In this document: positions 1 to 5,406 of the stretch, in pieces
Layout: each line of letters opens with the position of its first letter
How positions within the stretch are numbered: position 1 is the first letter of the stretch
Assembly (NCBI GenBank): GCA_910588285.1
Contig: CAJUQB010000028.1
Coordinates: 44,318 to 49,803 of the forward strand
DNA length: 5,486 bases
Direction of reading: 5' to 3'
Source: an uncultured Lachnospiraceae bacterium
GTDB taxonomy: Bacteria > Bacillota > Clostridia > Lachnospirales > Lachnospiraceae
Position numbers and translations under genes: made by a program
The notes under the pieces: model-generated
What the model was told of the DNA's origin: nothing
The model's input: only the letters and a program-made list of their open reading frames with translations
Databases searched by the model: none

Positions 1-397
1 AATACGGATGACCCGTGCCGCCGGCAAAAAACACCACCATGTTCCGCGCAAAATATTTATTGGCACGGTCTTTGGAAAACAGCTTCGTAAAGGAGCCGCA
101 TTCAAAAGGAGTGAGTACCTGCGTCATCATCCCAACAGAGCGAAAAATCTCCGACACGTAGATACAGTTCATTACTGTGGCCAGCATTCCGATCTGATCC
201 GCCTTGGTGCGGTCAATGGTCTCACTGGTTCTTCCCCTCCAGAAATTGCCTCCGCCAATTACAATCCCCACCTGCGTACCGGCATCTACCAGCTGCTTCA
301 CCTGCTTTGCCACCTCTGTAACCGTGGGCTCGTCAAAGCCGGTTTTCTTCTCGCCAGCCAATGCCTCTCCGCTGAGCTTTAATAATACCCTCTTCAT
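1..397 (-). CDS. pyrH: UMP kinase (uridylate kinase), N-terminal 132 residues, runs off the window
   Basis: PyrH phosphorylates UMP to UDP with ATP in the cytoplasm, the step that feeds UTP and CTP synthesis. It belongs to the amino acid kinase fold and works as a hexamer. The reading frame starts at 397 with MKRVLLKLSGEALAG, the family's N-terminal phosphate-binding strand. It continues with GGGNFWRG at residues 48-55 and DRTKADQIGMLATVMN at 62-77, the UMP-binding region. The visible part ends in GGTGHPY at 126-132, where many homologues read GGTGNP. The family is about 235-240 residues, so a little over half is present. AAGGAAG lies just upstream and the bactofilin stop codon is 12 bp away, so it is the third gene of an operon. 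No defect is visible. In many bacteria pyrH follows tsf, so the gene order here is unusual. Confidence 0.97.
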   Translation of the reverse strand, partial: MKRVLLKLSGEALAGEKKTGFDEPTVTEVAKQVKQLVDAGTQVGIVIGGGNFWRGRTSETIDRTKADQIGMLATVMNCIYVSEIFRSVGMMTQVLTPFECGSFTKLFSKDRANKYFARNMVVFFAGGTGHPY

Positions 398-409
398 ATA
401 AGCTTCCTT

Positions 410-1426
410 TTAATCAAACAGCTTGTTTACATCAACTTCTGCATAGCACTGAGAACAGAAGCCTTCGATTACTGCGCCGTTATTGATCTGTACGGAACGG
501 GATTTGATATTCCCCATTACAACTGCAGAGGTATCTACCACAACCGGTCCCTGTACATCAATATCCCCCTTGATAGCGCCTGCAATCACAGCAGATGTAG
601 CAGCGATATTGCCGATCACCACGGAACCAAGGCCAATCTTGACTGTTCCGTCGGTTTTGATCTCGCCCTCAATCTTGGCTGCATCTGCAAAGAACTCTGC
701 TGCATTGCTGTTGCCCCGCACTACACCGGTAACTGTCAGCTTGCCGTTACACTCCACATCGCCGACCACCTTACCGCGTACCTCGATGGAGCCAATCGAC
801 TGCATATTGCCGCTGATGGAGGTCCCCTCTGTAATCACTGTCACCTCATCCGACACTTCCTTTGACAATACTTCCTCTACCTCACTTACCAATGTTTCCT
901 TCATATCCTCTGTATTCATTCTTATATCCTCCTTCTCATTTCTTACTTCTACCGTCTCTCTGGGCTGATATGCCACCTGCTCCGCCTGCTTCTCTGCCTT
1001 CACCGCAGGCTCAAACGCCGGCTTATTCGGCTCCGTCTTGGCTGCCTCCGTCGCTGCCTTCTTCGGCTTCGGTTCTGCCTTGGCTGCCTCCACCCCTGTC
1101 TTCCTGGGCTCTGCCTTGGCTGCCTCCACCCCTGTCTTCTTGGGCTGTGCCTTATGGCTCTCTGCCGGCTTCCGCGGCTCCTCCTTGACAGGCGCTGCCG
1201 CTGGTTTCTTCCCCTCTGCCTTGGGTGCTTCCGCAGCCGGCTTCTCCTGAACTGCCACCTCCTCCAGAAGTCCCTCCAGCTTATCCAACTCTGTCTGTGC
1301 ATCCACATCCTGCTCCAGAGTATTCACGACCATATCATTTTCGTTTTCTTCTGGCAGATCTTCAGCAGACATCAGTTCATTCACTGCCTGGGAAAAGTCC
1401 TCTTTAAAATCCTTAAAAAAACTCAT
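410..1426 (-). CDS. Bactofilin family polymer-forming cytoskeletal protein with long charged linker
   Basis: Bactofilins form nucleotide-free beta-helical filaments, often at the membrane, that scaffold cell-wall enzymes. Residues about 195-323 carry the right-handed beta-helix: short repeating strands rich in V, I, G and D, such as GSIEVRGKVVGDVECNGKL and AVIAGAIKGDIDVQG. The N-terminus, MSFFKDFKEDFSQAVNELM, looks like an amphipathic helix that could touch the membrane (inference). Residues about 60-160 are a low-complexity linker of A, K, P and E that includes two 12-residue repeats (TGVEAAKAEPRK type). Residues 165-195 are acidic and probably helical. The protein ends with a C-S-Q-C pair at 324 and 327, just outside the helix. 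The chosen ATG at 1426 gives 338 residues and follows GGAGGT by 6 nt; the upstream GTG at 1444 would put that ribosome binding site inside the gene. Its neighbours, a polysaccharide deacetylase and pyrH, suggest an envelope role. Confidence 0.93.
   Translation of the reverse strand: MSFFKDFKEDFSQAVNELMSAEDLPEENENDMVVNTLEQDVDAQTELDKLEGLLEEVAVQEKPAAEAPKAEGKKPAAAPVKEEPRKPAESHKAQPKKTGVEAAKAEPRKTGVEAAKAEPKPKKAATEAAKTEPNKPAFEPAVKAEKQAEQVAYQPRETVEVRNEKEDIRMNTEDMKETLVSEVEEVLSKEVSDEVTVITEGTSISGNMQSIGSIEVRGKVVGDVECNGKLTVTGVVRGNSNAAEFFADAAKIEGEIKTDGTVKIGLGSVVIGNIAATSAVIAGAIKGDIDVQGPVVVDTSAVVMGNIKSRSVQINNGAVIEGFCSQCYAEVDVNKLFD
1074..1145 (-). repeat. 36-bp tandem duplication inside the bactofilin linker
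   Basis: Two adjacent 36-bp units, 1074-1109 and 1110-1145, differ at one base (1104 against 1140). They encode the 12-residue unit TGVEAAKAEP plus two residues. More diverged AAK/AEP copies lie on both sides, which fits growth of the linker by in-frame slippage. Confidence 0.85.
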
Positions 1427-1432
1427 ATATGT

Positions 1433-1438
1433 ACCTCC
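1433..1438 (-). promoter_or_regulatory. Ribosome binding site that fixes the bactofilin start
   Basis: The minus strand reads GGAGGT here, 6 nt before the ATG at 1426. It lies within the 18-bp gap after the deacetylase stop codon (1445-1447). This favours the 338-residue start over the GTG at 1444. Confidence 0.85.
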
Positions 1439-1444
1439 ATACAC

Positions 1445-2452
1445 TTATTCATCTATATTATCAGCGGTGATATGCTGTATTACTTTGGTTTTGCTGTCAA
1501 TGGGCAGAAGCTCACATCCCATCTCCTTCAGCTGGTCAATCATGGGCCCGAGGGCCTCCACTGTGGTCCCCTTGGTCTCTGCATCATGCATCAGGACTAT
1601 GGATGTGTCGTTCTTGGCCACATCCTGTACCACATTGCGAATCAATTCATCCACTGTATATACCTGGCTGGTTGCGTCTCCACTGATCACATTCCAGTCA
1701 TAGTATGTAACTCCCTCTTCCTGCAGGAACCGGATGCATTCCTGTATGTCGATGTTGCTGACTGAATTGCTGCTGCCCCCCGGGAAGCGCATGATAGACG
1801 GCGTAATGCCTGTAATCTCTGTCAGATACTCCTTCAGCTGATAAAAATCACTCTGAAAGGAATCCAGGGTGTCATAAATCACACTGTACTTATGGCTGTA
1901 GGAATGCATCCCCAGGGTATGCCCTTCCTCCACAATGCGCCGATACAGCTGTGGCGCATAATCCTCTTCATTCCCGATTACGAAAAATGTGGCCTTGACA
2001 TTCTTCTCCTTGAGAATATCGAGAATCCGCGGCGTATTCTCCGCGCTGGGTCCATCGTCAAAGGTCAGGTATACCTTCTTCACATTCTCCTCTGCCAACG
2101 GAATATCCTCATCGGGATTCTCTGCCATTGATTCGGAGCCACTGGTCTGGGGCACCTGATTCTCCTTCAATTCCTCATTCTCACCCAGCCCATGGCTCTG
2201 CAGTCCTTCATTGTCCGCAGACACACTCTTATAATCGTCTGTCTGGCCATTCTCCTGCACGGAAATCATTCCCGCAGTAATAGCCTCCAGCTCGCTTCTC
2301 ATCTGAAGCACCTGTAATGTTAATCCGATACAAAAGGCAATTGCAGTAAGGAACCCAATACCCAACAACCCCATAATCATTTTCTTCATTCGATTGACAC
2401 GCTGCCGGCGGAGACGCTGCTCCTTCATGCCAGGGGATCTTTTATCTTCCAT
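1445..2452 (-). CDS. Membrane-anchored polysaccharide deacetylase (NodB/CE4 family)
   Basis: This is a carbohydrate esterase family 4 enzyme that removes N-acetyl groups from GlcNAc or MurNAc polymers, probably peptidoglycan, outside the membrane. Residues 1-24 are strongly basic (RRQRVNRMKK), followed by one membrane segment at about 25-49 with no clear cleavage site, so it is likely a type II anchored protein. Residues about 60-122 are a polar, acidic spacer. The NodB domain covers about 125-325 and all five motifs are visible: TFDDGP (130-135, catalytic base and metal Asp), HSYSH (183-187, metal His pair), RFPGGSS (222-228), DWN (252-254) and LMHD (287-290, catalytic His289). The ATG at 2452 follows AGGAGGT by 6 nt. 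It is the first gene of the operon with bactofilin and pyrH. The exact substrate cannot be read from the sequence. Confidence 0.95.
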   Translation of the reverse strand: MEDKRSPGMKEQRLRRQRVNRMKKMIMGLLGIGFLTAIAFCIGLTLQVLQMRSELEAITAGMISVQENGQTDDYKSVSADNEGLQSHGLGENEELKENQVPQTSGSESMAENPDEDIPLAEENVKKVYLTFDDGPSAENTPRILDILKEKNVKATFFVIGNEEDYAPQLYRRIVEEGHTLGMHSYSHKYSVIYDTLDSFQSDFYQLKEYLTEITGITPSIMRFPGGSSNSVSNIDIQECIRFLQEEGVTYYDWNVISGDATSQVYTVDELIRNVVQDVAKNDTSIVLMHDAETKGTTVEALGPMIDQLKEMGCELLPIDSKTKVIQHITADNIDE

Positions 2453-2465
2453 GCACGGACCTCCT

Positions 2466-2675
2466 CGGTCATAATAATAATACCTTCATCTATTGTAACA
2501 CATTTTTTTGAAATAGTATTAAAAAAATGAAAAAAATTTGTACTATTATTTTTAAGTTTTTTTATAATTGTCAGATATTTTGTTGCTCTTGCGCAGAATT
2601 CCCATTTAATATCTCATATTTTTTATGAATTCAACAGTTTTTCTCTCTCTGTACACTCTCTAGTATGTACGGTTT
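2466..2675. other. AT-rich intergenic stretch between core operon and accessory region
   Basis: There is no gene here. The stretch has long A and T runs (2504-2565) and holds the promoter candidates for the deacetylase operon. Base composition changes sharply from the operon to this tract and beyond, so it marks the edge between core and accessory DNA. I found no convincing terminator for transcription arriving from the accessory side. Confidence 0.6.
2492..2520 (-). promoter_or_regulatory. Candidate promoter of the deacetylase-bactofilin-pyrH operon
   Basis: The minus strand carries TGTTACAAT at 2492-2500, an extended -10 (TG-N-TACAAT, 5 of 6 matches to TATAAT). The -35 position 17 bp upstream (AATACT, 2515-2520) is poor, which extended -10 promoters tolerate. 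A start near 2485 would leave a leader of about 30 nt including the AGGAGGT site. A second candidate, CTGACA at 2569-2574 with AATAAT at 2545-2550 and an 18-bp spacer, lies further upstream in the same T-rich tract. Confidence 0.45.
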
Positions 2676-2855
2676 TCAGGAATATATACCTCCGAAATAA
2701 TCCGTTTTTGACTCTTCCTTATGACGGGTGATGGGCGATTGGTTGATATACAGGTAATCTCCATCACAGGCTAAGGTCATTCCCTCCACATAGTCGGGAA
2801 TGGCTATAGAATCTGGCAATTCCTCCGGCCCTTTCTGCATTTGTTGCCAGTCTGG
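2676..2855 (-). pseudogene. 59-codon fragment of an unknown protein
   Basis: An open frame runs from just after an in-frame TAG (2856-2858) to a TGA at 2676-2678. It has no plausible start codon or ribosome binding site. The peptide from about residue 9 (PEELPDSIAIPDYVEGMTL, then CDGDYLYINQSP and DYFGGIYS) has the balanced, strand-rich composition of a real protein. The phrase IPDYVEGMTL followed by DGDYLYI resembles a beta-propeller-like or secreted-protein strand pair, but this is an impression, not an identification. It directly follows the BrnT relic, so two unrelated gene ends seem to be joined near 2820-2830. The first eight residues overlap the BrnT remnant in another frame and are probably not native to this fragment. 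Confidence 0.4.
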
Positions 2856-2927
2856 CTAAATTAATCGAATGGTTTCTTTTCGTTCTGTAAATACAACAAA
2901 CAATACATCTCCAATTGTCTCTATTCG
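2824..2927 (-). pseudogene. BrnT-type toxin relic, C-terminal half, frameshifted
   Basis: Reading from 2927 the frame gives RIETIGDVLFVVFTER and then KETIRLI before a TAG at 2856-2858. The next frame continues with ARLATNAER. Joined by one missing base (ATT-T?A-GCC, giving I-S-A), this matches the BrnT (DUF497) C-terminal pattern of IG, then LLVVVxTER, then IRIISARxATxxER. BrnT is a ribonuclease toxin normally paired with a BrnA antitoxin. The N-terminal half is absent because the fragment begins exactly where repeat copy A ends. I see no BrnA-like frame downstream. It is therefore a dead remnant. Identification rests on motif recall without a database search. Confidence 0.6.
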
Positions 2928-3082
2928 CTTGTTTTCGACAAATTTCTACTGATTCATCTGTTTTGCGAATTTTCCCTTTTTTGTGTCCCGGCTGTATGTC
3001 CCCGGAACTATGTATTTTACTGGCTTTGCAGTGATTTTTGACTGTTCTAAGACAGCGGCTTTTCAACCGTATCCCCCAAATT
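2915..3082 (-). repeat. Direct repeat copy A (168 bp), downstream of fic
   Basis: This is one of two long direct repeats; the other is 4429-4590. A 50-bp block (2924-2973) and a 79-bp block (3004-3082) are identical in both copies. The middle (2974-3003) differs by clustered substitutions, most of them transitions, and by a 6-nt length difference. It lies 42 bp past the fic stop codon and its far edge abuts the BrnT relic. No terminal inverted repeats, target duplications or transposase were found. Its frames are either interrupted or lack starts, so I do not treat it as a gene. Confidence 0.9.
2985..3008 (-). other. Hairpin in the variable centre of repeat copy A
   Basis: On the minus strand GUUCCGG and CCGGGAC pair around a 10-nt loop (GGACAUACAG). 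Six pairs are canonical and one is U-G. The plus-strand RNA would have a C-A mismatch at that pair, so the structure fits minus-strand transcription better. It matches the hairpin at 4493-4516 in position, stem length and loop length. Confidence 0.55.
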
Positions 3083-3124
3083 CTTAAACTCAAAACTATC
3101 CTTAACCACTTCAACAAGCTTATT

Positions 3125-3892
3125 TTACTTTTTGAGATAATTTCTTATTTCTTCAAAAGAATGTTCTTTATGCGCTCTCCTATTCCAAAATACAACTTTT
3201 CGAATATTCTCTTTTGTTACTGGCAATTCAGCTTTTCGGATATTATTTTCCACTTTGCTACTCATTGATTTACCCTTTTCCAATGCATCCTGCACAATCC
3301 GGTAAAGATAATCTGGTTTTCTCAAATCCCCTAAATCATGAAATATGGCATTCGCAGCTACCAAGGCTGAGCGCATATAAGAGGCATTATCCTTAAACAA
3401 ATCACTCTCAATGTAAATTCCCTGTGCCTCAATGAACATACAGCAAAATGTAACAATTGTTCTGGTATTTCCCTCCCGATACGGATGAACTTTCCAGAGT
3501 TTTGCCATATAATTACTAAATGACTTTACTATATTTTCAAAAGATGCAGTTTGCCAATCATAAGCATTCATCTCACTCAAAACATATTTTGCATCTTCCG
3601 CAATATCAAAACAATCTGAATATTCAATTGAAATCTCTCCTAAAACAATTTCTGCTTTCTCTATATTGATAACTCTGGGTTTTCCTGCCCATTCATAAAT
3701 ATCTTGAAAAATATGATGGTGCATATTGCAAAGAGTTTCAAAATTATAAGTCATTTCAATATCATCCACAACTATTTCCGAAAGCCGGAAAGAACAATAG
3801 TCTGCTTCCATGTTTTTTAACATATCTACATCATGAATATCAGCTAAATTCCTTAATACTTCTGAATCTGGGTACAAATAAGGATCTCTCAT
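3125..3892 (-). CDS. Fic/DOC family AMP-transferase toxin
   Basis: Fic enzymes transfer AMP, or another phosphate-containing group, from a nucleotide to hydroxyl side chains of target proteins in the cytoplasm. The active-site loop is HPYREGNTR at 136-144: His136 is the catalytic base, Asn142 and Arg144 bind phosphates, and Glu140 is in the usual acidic position. The common second Gly of HPFxxGNGR is Thr143 here. The substrate-docking flap is visible as WAGKPRVINIEKAEI (68-82). The Fic core spans about 50-190, and a basic helical tail follows (about 205-255). No inhibitory helix is recognisable within the protein; the small upstream gene supplies it, so this is class I. The start at 3892 is 9 bp after the antitoxin gene, and its GAGG site overlaps that stop codon, implying translational coupling. 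The 255 residues look intact, although the frame stays open for 25 codons past the stop. Confidence 0.9.
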   Translation of the reverse strand: MRDPYLYPDSEVLRNLADIHDVDMLKNMEADYCSFRLSEIVVDDIEMTYNFETLCNMHHHIFQDIYEWAGKPRVINIEKAEIVLGEISIEYSDCFDIAEDAKYVLSEMNAYDWQTASFENIVKSFSNYMAKLWKVHPYREGNTRTIVTFCCMFIEAQGIYIESDLFKDNASYMRSALVAANAIFHDLGDLRKPDYLYRIVQDALEKGKSMSSKVENNIRKAELPVTKENIRKVVFWNRRAHKEHSFEEIRNYLKK

Positions 3893-3901
3893 ACTTTATC
3901 C

Positions 3902-4072
3902 TCACTGTTTCATTTTGTACTTACGATCAAGCGCCTTTTTTAATTCATCCATAGTAATCTCTCCCTTTTTTTCCTGTTCTATTAATTCTTTCATTTCAGG
4001 GGTTGGTTCTAGTCCATCAACCTTAATCATACCCAAAGAATACTCCCATTTTTTTTTCGCCTCAACTAACAT
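3902..4072 (-). CDS. VbhA-like antitoxin of the Fic module (56 residues)
   Basis: This small gene lies directly upstream of fic and looks like the class I Fic antitoxin VbhA, a helical protein that inserts an inhibitory helix into the Fic active site and blocks ATP positioning. Residues 12-26 read SLGMIKVDGLEPTPE, which lines up with the VbhA segment ending in EGLEP. The usual inhibitory motif is S/T-x-x-x-E-G/N. In that alignment this protein has Met15, Asp19 and Gly20, so the key Glu is replaced by Asp and the Ser/Thr by Met. The C-terminal half (EMKELIEQEKKGEITMDEL and onward) is charged and helical, as in the family. The ATG at 4072 follows AAGGAGT by 8 nt. The stop codon at 3902 is 9 bp before fic. 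It was missed by length-based ORF calling. Confidence 0.85.
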   Translation of the reverse strand: MLVEAKKKWEYSLGMIKVDGLEPTPEMKELIEQEKKGEITMDELKKALDRKYKMKQ

Positions 4073-4080
4073 AAAATATC

Positions 4081-4137
4081 ACTCCTTTTACATATCTCTT
4101 ATTTGATATTACACAAAATAAACAGTCATTCCATCAA
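4081..4137 (-). promoter_or_regulatory. Candidate promoter and ribosome binding site of the vbhA-fic operon
   Basis: The minus strand has TTGATG (4132-4137) and TGTAAT (4108-4113) separated by 18 bp, with 4 of 6 and 5 of 6 matches to consensus. A start near 4101 gives a leader of about 29 nt that includes AAGGAGT at 4081-4087. The ribosome binding site is solid; the promoter is a moderate match in AT-rich DNA. No clear operator palindrome is visible. Confidence 0.45.
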
Positions 4138-4253
4138 TCTAAAAATTCTTCATCTGACATTAATAAACTGGCATAATATCTAAATGAAAATTCAACAGAA
4201 TTTTGCAAATCATCTTGTATTTGCTGCACAACATGCTTATCCAGATCAATACC
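4134..4253 (-). pseudogene. Degenerate 39-codon coding fragment upstream of vbhA
   Basis: After an in-frame TAG at 4254-4256 the minus strand is open for 39 codons to a TGA at 4134-4136. The peptide starts GIDLDKHVVQQIQDDLQNS and ends MSDEEFLD, a composition typical of a real helical C-terminus. There is no start codon with a ribosome binding site. The sequence up to 4380 shows broken frames (for example TEDTAICDIW before a stop at about 4269). It is probably the tail of a decayed gene whose front half is lost or scrambled. I cannot name the family. Its stop codon overlaps the -35 element proposed for vbhA-fic. Confidence 0.35.
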
Positions 4254-4380
4254 CTAGAAGCAATCACCATATATCACATATAGCAGTATCTTCTGTGTTC
4301 GTTCTATCTATAATAACTATTATACTTTATTTCCCCTCTCTCAACAATCCCTTTCTTAATTCTCATTCGCTTCATACAAT

Positions 4381-4432
4381 ACAAAAAACCCCTGTAAATG
4401 GCATTTCCACACCATCCACAAGGGTTTTTTGT
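4381..4432 (-). terminator. Intrinsic terminator, 21-bp stem, downstream of the DUF1016 gene
   Basis: The two arms are 4381-4401 and 4412-4432, around a 10-nt loop. Minus-strand RNA forms an unbroken 21-bp stem, with three positions held by G-U pairs, ending in GGGGUUUUUUGU. In plus-strand RNA those three positions are C-A or A-C mismatches, so the element suits minus-strand transcripts. The A-run and U-run flanks could still give some plus-strand activity. It ends transcription about 210 bp past the DUF1016 stop codon, just after repeat copy B. Confidence 0.8.
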
Positions 4433-4590
4433 CTCTCTTCGCTTGTTTTCGACAAATTTCTACTGATTCATCTGTTTTGCGAATTTTTTTGCGTTCCAGC
4501 CGCATATCCCTGGAACTATGTATTTTACTGGCTTTGCAGTGATTTTTGACTGTTCTAAGACAGCGGCTTTTCAACCGTATCCCCCAAATT
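4429..4590 (-). repeat. Direct repeat copy B (162 bp), downstream of the DUF1016 gene
   Basis: This is the partner of the repeat at 2915-3082, in the same orientation. The identical blocks are 4438-4487 and 4512-4590. The centre (4488-4511) is 6 nt shorter and diverged. Its downstream edge runs straight into the terminator at 4381-4432, sharing a few bases. It lies 54 bp past the DUF1016 stop codon. The two copies bracket about 1.35 kb containing the Fic module, so recombination between them would delete that module. Confidence 0.9.
4493..4516 (-). other. Hairpin in the variable centre of repeat copy B
   Basis: GUUCCAG and CUGGAAC form a perfect 7-bp stem around a 10-nt loop (GGAUAUGCGG on the minus strand). 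Compared with copy A, the A-U pair (4498/4511) replaces a G-C pair (2990/3003), a compensatory change. Confidence 0.6.
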
Positions 4591-4644
4591 TCTGTTTTTC
4601 CAAACTATCATGAAATATATTTTTACAATCTAAACATTTACATT

Positions 4645-5406
4645 TTATCCGTTTTGTATATCATCATGTAAAATATTATAAACCAATTTTTCCAGCTCTT
4701 TTCTGTTAGGCAGATATAATTCATATTTTGAAACAAATAGATTACTGTCCATCCCAGAAGTAGCATATTCTACAAGCAATTCATCTTTGTTTTTACTTAA
4801 AATAATCCCAATAGACGCATTGTCATCTGGCATATTCTCTTCCATTGCGAAATACCCCAGATACATATTCATTTGACCTATATCTTCATGCCTTACTGAA
4901 TTTTCCTTCAAATCAATTAGCACAAAACATTTTAAGATACGATGGTAAAATACCAAATCTACATGATAGTGAATATTATTCACTGTGATTTTATACTGTC
5001 GTCCAACAAAAGTAAAACCTTTTCCAAGTTCTAGCAAAAATATCTGGAGATTATCAATTATCCTTTGTTCCATATCGCCTTCCGAATATTGTTTCAATTC
5101 TGGAATATTCAAAAACTCTAAAGTATAAGTGTTTTTAATTACGTCTTCAGGTGTTTGAATCTCAATTCCTACCTGTGCCAATGATAAAATTCCTTCTTTG
5201 TCACGGCTCACTGCCAACCGAAGAAAAAGCGCAAATTCCATTTGACGTTGTAGTTCCCTAACACCCCACTTTTCGCTTACCGCTTCTTTTTCATAAAAAC
5301 TTCTTTCCAAATCATCATCAATTTTTATCAGTTCACAGATATGTGACCAACTCAATTTATCAGATACTAAATGATAATCTGGATGTCTTAAATAAAACTT
5401 TCTCAT
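4645..5406 (-). CDS. YhcG/DUF1016-family PDDEXK nuclease, N-terminally truncated
   Basis: The family pairs an N-terminal DUF1016 helical domain with a C-terminal PD-(D/E)XK nuclease domain and is common in restriction and defence neighbourhoods; its exact role is unsettled. The linker is visible as KLSWSHICELIKIDD then ERSFYEKEA and VRELQRQ (17-55). The nuclease domain follows at about 115-250: FVGRQYKI (133-140), VDLVFYH with Asp150, IDLK with Asp165 and Lys167, and GQMNMYLGYF (177-186). The ending SKYELYLPN (226-234) is typical. Members are usually near 340 residues; this one has 253 from the first ATG. That ATG falls at the MRKFYL motif, which normally sits inside the protein. It has no ribosome binding site, and an in-frame TAA lies at 5437-5439. 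It is therefore likely a truncated or decayed gene, though the nuclease half is intact. Confidence 0.85.
   Translation of the reverse strand: MRKFYLRHPDYHLVSDKLSWSHICELIKIDDDLERSFYEKEAVSEKWGVRELQRQMEFALFLRLAVSRDKEGILSLAQVGIEIQTPEDVIKNTYTLEFLNIPELKQYSEGDMEQRIIDNLQIFLLELGKGFTFVGRQYKITVNNIHYHVDLVFYHRILKCFVLIDLKENSVRHEDIGQMNMYLGYFAMEENMPDDNASIGIILSKNKDELLVEYATSGMDSNLFVSKYELYLPNRKELEKLVYNILHDDIQNG

Noticed and set aside
483..1308. Several open frames opposite or overlapping the bactofilin gene
   Set aside because: They are by-products of the low-complexity linker and strand-rich repeats, have odd Ser/Pro or Arg composition, and lack ribosome binding sites.
2764..3117. A 117-codon minus-strand open frame across repeat A and the relics
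   Set aside because: It joins unrelated pieces (fic downstream DNA, repeat, half of BrnT), has Cys/Arg-rich composition and no ribosome binding site.
4184..4549. A 121-codon plus-strand open frame
   Set aside because: It runs through the terminator and into the repeat, has no ribosome binding site, and opposes all other transcription.
4356..4574. A 72-codon minus-strand open frame across repeat B and the terminator
   Set aside because: It shares its frame with the one over repeat A only because the DNA is nearly identical, and it reads straight through a strong terminator hairpin. The 6-nt difference between copies keeps the frame, but most centre changes alter residues.
2915..4590. The two repeats as CRISPR units or integron attC sites
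   Set aside because: There are only two long copies 1.35 kb apart, and I see no attC-type core sites at their ends.
4570..4660. A short frame with a KCKCLDC motif just after the DUF1016 stop, suggesting a zinc ribbon
   Set aside because: It has no start codon, overlaps the DUF1016 end in another frame and stops after about 29 codons, so it is probably chance.
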